Shown piece by piece: positions 28,561 to 40,796 of a stretch of DNA of 40,796 nucleotides. The notes beneath the pieces were generated by a model that searched no databases, was not told the DNA's origin, and was given only the letters and a program-made list of their open reading frames with translations. Origin of the DNA: Nemertoderma westbladi (taxonomy: Eukaryota; Xenacoelomorpha; Nemertodermatida; Nemertodermatidae). Location of the stretch: assembly GCA_032718475.1 (NCBI GenBank), contig JAUCBJ010007344.1, forward strand, positions 1 through 40,796. The letters are read 5' to 3'. The position numbers were made by a program, and so were the translations under genes. The first letter of the stretch is position 1; the number at the start of each line of letters is the position of its first letter.

Positions 28561-29450
28561 CTGGTATTATAAGTGTGGTATTATTAAGTCATTGATCAAG
28601 AAAACTTGCTATCTCTGTTGATCACATGAATTCTGCCTCTAGATTACTTATTTTACGATACCTTGGATCTCCACCATTTGGGCCATTTACAGACCCCCGA
28701 AAAACGTCCCTAAGATCGAAAAACACCCGGTCGACGAAACTCAAAATTCGAACCCAAGGTCAAGGGTACAAAGAAGAAACAAAAGAAAAAACATGATAAT
28801 TGATAAATCTTTCACGTGCATTACTATACTGTTGTAATTCATAGTTTATCTGATATCAAACTTGTGTATAATAGATTTGATATAGTTATATACTGTTTGA
28901 TATAAAATATTTAAGAAAAAAACGTCATAAATGAAAAGTTTAAATTATTGAAGGGGGGGCGGGGGGGGGGGCTATCTCAGCTTCGTTCCCCGGACGCCAG
29001 AAGGGCTCGCTACGCCTCTGACGGCAGGGCCTAGAAATAAAGGTGACGGTAGACAGTACTGTTTGGGATGTTATAAAATATAATACTGTAGTTAGTGAAC
29101 GTATGTACTGTAGACTGTCCCCAAAACCTGGTACAATGCGAGGCCTTAAATTAGCGACCTATTCACAGTCTCTCCAAATATAGACCCATATTACGACTAC
29201 GGATCCCTGCAAAGTGTAGTGTTTGGACTCCTTATGTGGCGAATAATAAACTGTCCAGACAATAAAGCGCTAAACAGAAGCTTGGGAAATTTTGCAATCG
29301 CAAGCAAATGTCGAATGTATTGTAAATAAATAGTTATGATCATGGTATCATGATCATGGTCATGGTAGATGGTATATTTGTTGCCACGCCGCCACATAGA
29401 TCTCAAATACCATCTTAATTCGGCGAATGATAAGTATTTATAATATTCTA
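28561..29450. other. stretch without a supported gene
   Basis: Holds a G-rich run (28952-28971: seven G, C, eleven or so G) followed by a GC-rich block to 29030. A nested ATGATCATG direct repeat/palindrome lies at about 29336-29365. The 69-aa minus frame at 29197-29406 is unsupported. Confidence 0.35.
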
Positions 29451-29575
29451 TTTACTACATATACAAATACTACATATTTACTACATATACATATACTACA
29501 TATTTACTATATATACATATACTACATATTTACTACATATACATATACTACATATTTACTATATATACTTACAAT
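29450..29575. repeat. AT-rich tandem repeat (TACTACATATTTAC type)
   Basis: TACTACATATTTACTAcATATACATA-like units repeat about four times with T/C variants. Confidence 0.8.
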
Positions 29576-30401
29576 ATTTATAGTGGAACTGGCAAATCGA
29601 GTGTAATACATGTAACCCTTTAACTATTTACAATTATTATAGCTGAGCTGTAAAATGGACGGAGACATATAAAAAAAATTGTATTTATTCTTTTCTATCA
29701 TGGTCAACTCCCGTATATGGGGCTATGGTTACCTGTACCTGTACATTCCAAGTCGATTAACTAAAACTAATTTAATAAGCTGTAAGGCCTCTCTCTGGTG
29801 TGAACAACAGAATTATATTTGATGATATGTTGAGTTATGTATCCGAAACATCATCAAGTTCATCATATCTGCGAAACAAACCTTTCTAAAACGTTTCAAC
29901 ATAACTAGTATAATAAACTTATAATAATACGCAGTGTCATTTATGTTTTCTGTGAATAAATACAAATATTATAATAGTCAATTTACATTTTCTCACTCTT
30001 TCAATCCATCGATATCAATGTCATCCGCTCAACTACAGCTTTGGATACCCTTCGAAATGGATTCTACGTAAAATTTTACATATATAGTGAAAAAATGGTG
30101 CTTTCCTCACCTTTGTCGTAATATGGATATTTTTTAACCCTAAGCCACCTGACTATTACGTGTTATAGTGGAAATAATAACTTCTACTAGAAATTAATAA
30201 GGTAACGTACATACAATTTATAATGTTATAATAATTAATAATGTACAATAATAATAATAATAATAACGTTAATTACCGGCTTCTATTTCGTCATCTTCTT
30301 ATCTCCATATCTTTCTTTCCGCGGTCGACTAAGTCCCAACTCTCTACTTCATCCTTTACTGTTATTAACCCTAACCCAGCGGCATCCTCGTACCCAAACC
30401 C
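29576..30401. other. AT-rich stretch without a supported gene
   Basis: A short (AAT)n/(ATA)n microsatellite occurs at 30247-30266. A 78-aa frame from 30241 is produced by it and by the insertion that follows. Nothing else is recognised. Confidence 0.35.
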
Positions 30402-30489
30402 ACTTCGCCATTTACTACTAGGATCGGCATGCTGCATTGCAGCTGCATTTTTAAGAATGCTGTGCCGGCTTAAATGACTTCGCCATTTA
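30402..30489 (-). mobile_element. 62-bp LINE-derived insertion with 13-bp target duplication
   Basis: ACTTCGCCATTTA occurs at 30402-30414 and 30477-30489. Between them, 30416-30471 (56 bp) is identical to 25639-25694 of the LINE, spanning the end of its ORF (KPAQHS stop) and the first part of its 3' UTR. The insert lacks the rest of the LINE 3' UTR and its tail. Confidence 0.85.
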
Positions 30490-31017
30490 GACCTTGATCC
30501 CTTTGATGCAGTTCCTTGTAGCCCGAATTACATGAAACTTGTGCCCTTTACCCATCCCATTACTACTCCAAACTGCTTGTTTACAATGTTGACAGACTTG
30601 TTATTAGTCTGTAATGGTGTCTGTATTTAAACTGTTATAAAGCGAACTAGACTTCGGAGGTGTGTGGAATTACAATATGTTAAAACTTAGTTGATATAAT
30701 TGTTAAATAAATACAACTTTATATTTAACTTTAGTTTATATTACATACGTATATAAGTTAATTTAATTTTTACATAATATTATTACACCGCTAAAATGTC
30801 AATATAAAATTATAATAAACAATTGATATTGTAATTACTTTACAAATACACGATACAGTATAATTATAGAACATTATTACATGATTAAAAAAAGTACATT
30901 GTACTATTTAATAGGACATAGTATTAATCTAATACAGATATGAAATGGATGTATATTAAGGGTGAAAACTCAACAATAATAAAATCACAATAAATATCAT
31001 CATAAATCGCGTTGTTG
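30490..31017. other. AT-rich flank of the 24-bp array
   Basis: No gene or repeat supported. The array's first partial unit joins this flank at about 31018. Confidence 0.4.
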
Positions 31018-34000
31018 TCCAACATTGTGTTGGTTACTTTATCACACATTGTGTTGGTTACTTTACCACACATTGTGTTGGTTACTTTACCACACATTGT
31101 GTTGGTTACTTTACCACACATTGTGTTGGTTACTTTATCACACATTGTGTTGGTTACTTTACCACACATTGTGTTGGTTACTTTATCACACATTGTGTTG
31201 GTTACTTTACCACACATTGTGTTGGTTACTTTATCACACATTGTGTTGGTTACTTTACCACACATTGTGTTGGTTACTTTACCACACATTGTGTTGGTTA
31301 CTTTACCACACATTGTGTTGGTTACTTTACCACACATTGTGTTGGTTACTTTATCACACATTGTGTTGGTTACTTTACCACACATTGTGTTGGTTACTTT
31401 ACCACACATTGTGTTGGTTACTTTATCACACATTGTGTTGGTTACTTTATCACACATTGTGTTGGTTACTTTACCACACATTGTGTTGGTTACTTTATCA
31501 CACATTGTGTTGGTTACTTTACCACACATTGTGTTGGTTACTTTATCACACATTGTGTTGGTTACTTTATCACACATTGTGTTGGTTACTTTACCACACA
31601 TTGTGTTGGTTACTTTACCACACATTGTGTTGGTTACTTTACCACACATTGTGTTGGTTACTTTATCACACATTGTGTTGGTTACTTTACCACACATTGT
31701 GTTGGTTACTTTATCACACATTGTGTTGGTTACTTTATCACACATTGTGTTGGTTACTTTATCACACATTGTGTTGGTTACTTTATCACACATTGTGTTG
31801 GTTACTTTATCACACATTGTGTTGGTTACTTTATCACACATTGTGTTGGTTACTTTATCACACATTGTGTTGGTTACTTTACCACACATTGTGTTGGTTA
31901 CTTTACCACACATTGTGTTGGTTACTTTACCACACATTGTGTTGGTTACTTTACCACACATTGTGTTGGTTACTTTACCACACATTGTGTTGGTTACTTT
32001 ATCACACATTGTGTTGGTTACTTTATCACACATTGTGTTGGTTACTTTACCACACATTGTGTTGGTTACTTTACCACACATTGTGTTGGTTACTTTACCA
32101 CACATTGTGTTGGTTACTTTACCACACATTGTGTTGGTTACTTTACCACACATTGTGTTGGTTACTTTACCACACATTGTGTTGGTTACTTTATCACACA
32201 TTGTGTTGGTTACTTTATCACACATTGTGTTGGTTACTTTACCACACATTGTGTTGGTTACTTTACCACACATTGTGTTGGTTACTTTACCACACATTGT
32301 GTTGGTTACTTTACCACACATTGTGTTGGTTACTTTACCACACATTGTGTTGGTTACTTTACCACACATTGTGTTGGTTACTTTACCACACATTGTGTTG
32401 GTTACTTTACCACACATTGTGTTGGTTACTTTATCACACATTGTGTTGGTTACTTTATCACACATTGTGTTGGTTACTTTATCACACATTGTGTTGGTTA
32501 CTTTACCACACATTGTGTTGGTTACTTTACCACACATTGTGTTGGTTACTTTACCACACATTGTGTTGGTTACTTTATCACACATTGTGTTGGTTACTTT
32601 ACCACACATTGTGTTGGTTACTTTACCACACATTGTGTTGGTTACTTTACCACACATTGTGTTGGTTACTTTACCACACATTGTGTTGGTTACTTTACCA
32701 CACATTGTGTTGGTTACTTTACCACACATTGTGTTGGTTACTTTACCACACATTGTGTTGGTTACTTTACCACACATTGTGTTGGTTACTTTACCACACA
32801 TTGTGTTGGTTACTTTACCACACATTGTGTTGGTTACTTTACCACACATTGTGTTGGTTACTTTACCACACATTGTGTTGGTTACTTTACCACACATTGT
32901 GTTGGTTACTTTATCACACATTGTGTTGGTTACTTTACCACACATTGTGTTGGTTACTTTACCACACATTGTGTTGGTTACTTTACCACACATTGTGTTG
33001 GTTACTTTACCACACATTGTGTTGGTTACTTTACCACACATTGTGTTGGTTACTTTACCACACATTGTGTTGGTTACTTTACCACACATTGTGTTGGTTA
33101 CTTTATCACACATTGTGTTGGTTACTTTACCACACATTGTGTTGGTTACTTTACCACACATTGTGTTGGTTACTTTACCACACATTGTGTTGGTTACTTT
33201 ACCACACATTGTGTTGGTTACTTTATCACACATTGTGTTGGTTACTTTATCACACATTGTGTTGGTTACTTTACCACACATTGTGTTGGTTACTTTACCA
33301 CACATTGTGTTGGTTACTTTACCACACATTGTGTTGGTTACTTTACCACACATTGTGTTGGTTACTTTACCACACATTGTGTTGGTTACTTTACCACACA
33401 TTGTGTTGGTTACTTTACCACACATTGTGTTGGTTACTTTACCACACATTGTGTTGGTTACTTTACCACACATTGTGTTGGTTACTTTACCACACATTGT
33501 GTTGGTTACTTTACCACACATTGTGTTGGTTACTTTACCACACATTGTGTTGGTTACTTTATCACACATTGTGTTGGTTACTTTACCACACATTGTGTTG
33601 GTTACTTTACCACACATTGTGTTGGTTACTTTACCACACATTGTGTTGGTTACTTTACCACACATTGTGTTGGTTACTTTACCACACATTGTGTTGGTTA
33701 CTTTACCACACATTGTGTTGGTTACTTTATCACACATTGTGTTGGTTACTTTACCACACATTGTGTTGGTTACTTTACCACACATTGTGTTGGTTACTTT
33801 ACCACACATTGTGTTGGTTACTTTACCACACATTGTGTTGGTTACTTTACCACACATTGTGTTGGTTACTTTACCACACATTGTGTTGGTTACTTTACCA
33901 CACATTGTGTTGGTTACTTTACCACACATTGTGTTGGTTACTTTACCACACATTGTGTTGGTTACTTTACCACACATTGTGTTGGTTACTTTACCACACA

Positions 34001-37000
34001 TTGTGTTGGTTACTTTACCACACATTGTGTTGGTTACTTTACCACACATTGTGTTGGTTACTTTACCACACATTGTGTTGGTTACTTTACCACACATTGT
34101 GTTGGTTACTTTACCACACATTGTGTTGGTTACTTTACCACACATTGTGTTGGTTACTTTACCACACATTGTGTTGGTTACTTTACCACACATTGTGTTG
34201 GTTACTTTACCACACATTGTGTTGGTTACTTTACCACACATTGTGTTGGTTACTTTACCACACATTGTGTTGGTTACTTTACCACACATTGTGTTGGTTA
34301 CTTTATCACACATTGTGTTGGTTACTTTACCACACATTGTGTTGGTTACTTTACCACACATTGTGTTGGTTACTTTACCACACATTGTGTTGGTTACTTT
34401 ACCACACATTGTGTTGGTTACTTTACCACACATTGTGTTGGTTACTTTACCACACATTGTGTTGGTTACTTTACCACACATTGTGTTGGTTACTTTACCA
34501 CACATTGTGTTGGTTACTTTACCACACATTGTGTTGGTTACTTTACCACACATTGTGTTGGTTACTTTACCACACATTGTGTTGGTTACTTTACCACACA
34601 TTGTGTTGGTTACTTTACCACACATTGTGTTGGTTACTTTACCACACATTGTGTTGGTTACTTTACCACACATTGTGTTGGTTACTTTACCACACATTGT
34701 GTTGGTTACTTTACCACACATTGTGTTGGTTACTTTACCACACATTGTGTTGGTTACTTTACCACACATTGTGTTGGTTACTTTACCACACATTGTGTTG
34801 GTTACTTTACCACACATTGTGTTGGTTACTTTACCACACATTGTGTTGGTTACTTTACCACACATTGTGTTGGTTACTTTACCACACATTGTGTTGGTTA
34901 CTTTACCACACATTGTGTTGGTTACTTTACCACACATTGTGTTGGTTACTTTACCACACATTGTGTTGGTTACTTTACCACACATTGTGTTGGTTACTTT
35001 ACCACACATTGTGTTGGTTACTTTACCACACATTGTGTTGGTTACTTTACCACACATTGTGTTGGTTACTTTACCACACATTGTGTTGGTTACTTTACCA
35101 CACATTGTGTTGGTTACTTTACCACACATTGTGTTGGTTACTTTACCACACATTGTGTTGGTTACTTTACCACACATTGTGTTGGTTACTTTACCACACA
35201 TTGTGTTGGTTACTTTACCACACATTGTGTTGGTTACTTTACCACACATTGTGTTGGTTACTTTACCACACATTGTGTTGGTTACTTTACCACACATTGT
35301 GTTGGTTACTTTACCACACATTGTGTTGGTTACTTTACCACACATTGTGTTGGTTACTTTACCACACATTGTGTTGGTTACTTTACCACACATTGTGTTG
35401 GTTACTTTACCACACATTGTGTTGGTTACTTTACCACACATTGTGTTGGTTACTTTACCACACATTGTGTTGGTTACTTTACCACACATTGTGTTGGTTA
35501 CTTTACCACACATTGTGTTGGTTACTTTACCACACATTGTGTTGGTTACTTTACCACACATTGTGTTGGTTACTTTACCACACATTGTGTTGGTTACTTT
35601 ACCACACATTGTGTTGGTTACTTTACCACACATTGTGTTGGTTACTTTACCACACATTGTGTTGGTTACTTTACCACACATTGTGTTGGTTACTTTACCA
35701 CACATTGTGTTGGTTACTTTACCACACATTGTGTTGGTTACTTTACCACACATTGTGTTGGTTACTTTACCACACATTGTGTTGGTTACTTTACCACACA
35801 TTGTGTTGGTTACTTTACCACACATTGTGTTGGTTACTTTACCACACATTGTGTTGGTTACTTTACCACACATTGTGTTGGTTACTTTACCACACATTGT
35901 GTTGGTTACTTTACCACACATTGTGTTGGTTACTTTACCACACATTGTGTTGGTTACTTTACCACACATTGTGTTGGTTACTTTACCACACATTGTGTTG
36001 GTTACTTTACCACACATTGTGTTGGTTACTTTACCACACATTGTGTTGGTTACTTTACCACACATTGTGTTGGTTACTTTACCACACATTGTGTTGGTTA
36101 CTTTACCACACATTGTGTTGGTTACTTTACCACACATTGTGTTGGTTACTTTACCACACATTGTGTTGGTTACTTTACCACACATTGTGTTGGTTACTTT
36201 ACCACACATTGTGTTGGTTACTTTACCACACATTGTGTTGGTTACTTTACCACACATTGTGTTGGTTACTTTACCACACATTGTGTTGGTTACTTTACCA
36301 CACATTGTGTTGGTTACTTTACCACACATTGTGTTGGTTACTTTACCACACATTGTGTTGGTTACTTTACCACACATTGTGTTGGTTACTTTACCACACA
36401 TTGTGTTGGTTACTTTACCACACATTGTGTTGGTTACTTTACCACACATTGTGTTGGTTACTTTACCACACATTGTGTTGGTTACTTTACCACACATTGT
36501 GTTGGTTACTTTACCACACATTGTGTTGGTTACTTTACCACACATTGTGTTGGTTACTTTACCACACATTGTGTTGGTTACTTTACCACACATTGTGTTG
36601 GTTACTTTACCACACATTGTGTTGGTTACTTTACCACACATTGTGTTGGTTACTTTACCACACATTGTGTTGGTTACTTTACCACACATTGTGTTGGTTA
36701 CTTTACCACACATTGTGTTGGTTACTTTACCACACATTGTGTTGGTTACTTTACCACACATTGTGTTGGTTACTTTACCACACATTGTGTTGGTTACTTT
36801 ACCACACATTGTGTTGGTTACTTTACCACACATTGTGTTGGTTACTTTACCACACATTGTGTTGGTTACTTTACCACACATTGTGTTGGTTACTTTACCA
36901 CACATTGTGTTGGTTACTTTACCACACATTGTGTTGGTTACTTTACCACACATTGTGTTGGTTACTTTACCACACATTGTGTTGGTTACTTTACCACACA

Positions 37001-40000
37001 TTGTGTTGGTTACTTTACCACACATTGTGTTGGTTACTTTACCACACATTGTGTTGGTTACTTTACCACACATTGTGTTGGTTACTTTACCACACATTGT
37101 GTTGGTTACTTTACCACACATTGTGTTGGTTACTTTACCACACATTGTGTTGGTTACTTTACCACACATTGTGTTGGTTACTTTACCACACATTGTGTTG
37201 GTTACTTTACCACACATTGTGTTGGTTACTTTACCACACATTGTGTTGGTTACTTTACCACACATTGTGTTGGTTACTTTACCACACATTGTGTTGGTTA
37301 CTTTACCACACATTGTGTTGGTTACTTTACCACACATTGTGTTGGTTACTTTACCACACATTGTGTTGGTTACTTTACCACACATTGTGTTGGTTACTTT
37401 ACCACACATTGTGTTGGTTACTTTACCACACATTGTGTTGGTTACTTTACCACACATTGTGTTGGTTACTTTACCACACATTGTGTTGGTTACTTTACCA
37501 CACATTGTGTTGGTTACTTTACCACACATTGTGTTGGTTACTTTACCACACATTGTGTTGGTTACTTTACCACACATTGTGTTGGTTACTTTACCACACA
37601 TTGTGTTGGTTACTTTACCACACATTGTGTTGGTTACTTTACCACACATTGTGTTGGTTACTTTACCACACATTGTGTTGGTTACTTTACCACACATTGT
37701 GTTGGTTACTTTACCACACATTGTGTTGGTTACTTTACCACACATTGTGTTGGTTACTTTACCACACATTGTGTTGGTTACTTTACCACACATTGTGTTG
37801 GTTACTTTACCACACATTGTGTTGGTTACTTTACCACACATTGTGTTGGTTACTTTACCACACATTGTGTTGGTTACTTTACCACACATTGTGTTGGTTA
37901 CTTTATCCACACATTGTGTTGGTTACTTTACCACACATTGTGTTGGTTACTTTACCACACATTGTGTTGGTTACTTTACCACACATTGTGTTGGTTACTT
38001 TACCACACATTGTGTTGGTTACTTTACCACACATTGTGTTGGTTACTTTACCACACATTGTGTTGGTTACTTTACCACACATTGTGTTGGTTACTTTACC
38101 ACACATTGTGTTGGTTACTTTACCACACATTGTGTTGGTTACTTTACCACACATTGTGTTGGTTACTTTACCACACATTGTGTTGGTTACTTTACCACAC
38201 ATTGTGTTGGTTACTTTACCACACATTGTGTTGGTTACTTTACCACACATTGTGTTGGTTACTTTATCACACATTGTGTTGGTTACTTTACCACACATTG
38301 TGTTGGTTACTTTACCACACATTGTGTTGGTTACTTTACCACACATTGTGTTGGTTACTTTACCACACATTGTGTTGGTTACTTTACCACACATTGTGTT
38401 GGTTACTTTACCACACATTGTGTTGGTTACTTTACCACACATTGTGTTGGTTACTTTACCACACATTGTGTTGGTTACTTTACCACACATTGTGTTGGTT
38501 ACTTTACCACACATTGTGTTGGTTACTTTATCACACATTGTGTTGGTTACTTTACCACACATTGTGTTGGTTACTTTACCACACATTGTGTTGGTTACTT
38601 TACCACACATTGTGTTGGTTACTTTACCACACATTGTGTTGGTTACTTTACCACACATTGTGTTGGTTACTTTACCACACATTGTGTTGGTTACTTTACC
38701 ACACATTGTGTTGGTTACTTTACCACACATTGTGTTGGTTACTTTACCACACATTGTGTTGGTTACTTTACCACACATTGTGTTGGTTACTTTACCACAC
38801 ATTGTGTTGGTTACTTTACCACACATTGTGTTGGTTACTTTACCACACATTGTGTTGGTTACTTTACCACACATTGTGTTGGTTACTTTACCACACATTG
38901 TGTTGGTTACTTTATCACACATTGTGTTGGTTACTTTACCACACATTGTGTTGGTTACTTTACCACACATTGTGTTGGTTACTTTACCACACATTGTGTT
39001 GGTTACTTTACCACACATTGTGTTGGTTACTTTACCACACATTGTGTTGGTTACTTTATCCACACATTGTGTTGGTTACTTTACCACACATTGTGTTGGT
39101 TACTTTACCACACATTGTGTTGGTTACTTTACCACACATTGTGTTGGTTACTTTACCACACATTGTGTTGGTTACTTTACCACACATTGTGTTGGTTACT
39201 TTACCACACATTGTGTTGGTTACTTTACCACACATTGTGTTGGTTACTTTACCACACATTGTGTTGGTTACTTTACCACACATTGTGTTGGTTACTTTAC
39301 CACACATTGTGTTGGTTACTTTACCACACATTGTGTTGGTTACTTTACCACACATTGTGTTGGTTACTTTACCACACATTGTGTTGGTTACTTTACCACA
39401 CATTGTGTTGGTTACTTTACCACACATTGTGTTGGTTACTTTACCACACATTGTGTTGGTTACTTTACCACACATTGTGTTGGTTACTTTACCACACATT
39501 GTGTTGGTTACTTTACCACACATTGTGTTGGTTACTTTACCACACATTGTGTTGGTTACTTTACCACACATTGTGTTGGTTACTTTACCACACATTGTGT
39601 TGGTTACTTTACCACACATTGTGTTGGTTACTTTACCACACATTGTGTTGGTTACTTTACCACACATTGTGTTGGTTACTTTACCACACATTGTGTTGGT
39701 TACTTTACCACACATTGTGTTGGTTACTTTACCACACATTGTGTTGGTTACTTTACCACACATTGTGTTGGTTACTTTACCACACATTGTGTTGGTTACT
39801 TTACCACACATTGTGTTGGTTACTTTACCACACATTGTGTTGGTTACTTTACCACACATTGTGTTGGTTACTTTACCACACATTGTGTTGGTTACTTTAC
39901 CACACATTGTGTTGGTTACTTTACCACACATTGTGTTGGTTACTTTACCACACATTGTGTTGGTTACTTTACCACACATTGTGTTGGTTACTTTACCACA

Positions 40001-40796
40001 CATTGTGTTGGTTACTTTACCACACATTGTGTTGGTTACTTTACCACACATTGTGTTGGTTACTTTACCACACATTGTGTTGGTTACTTTACCACACATT
40101 GTGTTGGTTACTTTACCACACATTGTGTTGGTTACTTTACCACACATTGTGTTGGTTACTTTACCACACATTGTGTTGGTTACTTTACCACACATTGTGT
40201 TGGTTACTTTACCACACATTGTGTTGGTTACTTTACCACACATTGTGTTGGTTACTTTACCACACATTGTGTTGGTTACTTTACCACACATTGTGTTGGT
40301 TACTTTACCACACATTGTGTTGGTTACTTTACCACACATTGTGTTGGTTACTTTACCACACATTGTGTTGGTTACTTTACCACACATTGTGTTGGTTACT
40401 TTACCACACATTGTGTTGGTTACTTTACCACACATTGTGTTGGTTACTTTACCACACATTGTGTTGGTTACTTTACCACACATTGTGTTGGTTACTTTAC
40501 CACACATTGTGTTGGTTACTTTACCACACATTGTGTTGGTTACTTTATCACACATTGTGTTGGTTACTTTACCACACATTGTGTTGGTTACTTTACCACA
40601 CATTGTGTTGGTTACTTTACCACACATTGTGTTGGTTACTTTACCACACATTGTGTTGGTTACTTTACCACACATTGTGTTGGTTACTTTACCACACATT
40701 GTGTTGGTTACTTTACCACACATTGTGTTGGTTACTTTATCACACATTGTGTTGGTTACTTTACCACACATTGTGTTGGTACTTTACCACACATTG
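31018..40796. repeat. 24-bp satellite-like array, ~407 units, open at the right edge
   Basis: Every unit reads CACATTGTGTTGGTTACTTT plus TA and C-or-T and C. The T variant (minus-strand Asp instead of Gly in KVTNTMC[G/D]) is frequent from 31.04 to 33.73 kb, absent from about 34.33 to 37.9 kb, and rare after. One-base insertions at about 37905 and 39058 (both TTTATCCACAC) break the minus-strand frame into 2328-, 386- and 571-codon pieces, and a base is missing near 40778 (GGTACTTT). Four of the six frames of the unit lack stops, so the huge open frames follow from the period. There is no ATG-led unique N-terminus, no intron signal and no flanking coding sequence. Confidence 0.97.

Noticed and set aside
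30924-40771. Giant minus-strand frames (2328, 386 and 571 codons) of KVTNTMC[G/D] repeats as a secreted or structural repeat protein
   Set aside because: A 24-bp stop-free unit keeps frames open automatically, including several other frames; there is no unique start, signal peptide, intron or flanking coding sequence, and one-base indels are tolerated.
31018-40796. CRISPR array
   Set aside because: Units are contiguous without unique spacers, and the DNA is eukaryotic.

Overview
This is eukaryotic, very probably arthropod, DNA. It is intron-bearing and AT-rich, and it is dominated by decayed transposons and tandem repeats. The taxonomic hint comes from one spliced gene of the ecdysteroid-kinase/CHK-like family, which is expanded in insects and crustaceans (nematodes have related genes), and from BEL/Pao-type and LINE-type retroelement remnants. 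There are no bacterial-style operons, no CRISPR array and no rRNA.

Layout. 1-1.1 kb: two small intronless minus-strand ORFs, one a RING finger protein and the other unrecognised. 1.3-5.9 kb: degenerate repeats, an internally deleted BEL/Pao pol remnant with a candidate 3' LTR, and a decayed coding stretch I cannot identify. 5.9-14.7 kb: accessory DNA with a Cys-pair ORF, inverted and direct short repeats, a candidate G-rich-TIR MITE, minisatellites of 56, 48, 36 and 17 bp, an integrase-like fragment and a ~1.1 kb imperfect palindrome. 15.0-27.4 kb: the 3' half of the kinase-like gene on the plus strand, four exons with GT-AG junctions and matching phases, 248 codons to the stop. Its 8.8 kb intron holds a young LTR retrotransposon (534-bp LTRs, one mismatch, 5-bp target duplication GTGTT), a LINE fragment and a 15-bp minisatellite. 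Its last intron holds a tRNA-like SINE head and a 5'-truncated LINE with an open reverse transcriptase. 27.5-31.0 kb: more LINE remnant, AT-rich DNA and a tiny LINE-derived insertion with a 13-bp target duplication. 31.0 kb to the end: one uninterrupted 24-bp satellite-like array of about 407 units that runs off the window.

The most notable object is the LTR element at 15515-22343. It lies on the minus strand, has a polypurine tract next to its downstream LTR, and carries a long Gag-like region ending in a CCHC zinc-knuckle pair, but I see no protease, reverse transcriptase or integrase. Where pol would be expected there is about 1.3 kb of some two dozen short hairpins in purine/pyrimidine-rich spacers. 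Its Gag-like frame changes register repeatedly, in the same sense, and the changes coincide with or can be placed at G runs. That could be assembly error, decay or slippage.

Many long open frames here (the 24-, 15-, 36- and 48-bp arrays) exist only because the repeat period is a multiple of three and the unit lacks stops; I do not treat them as genes.
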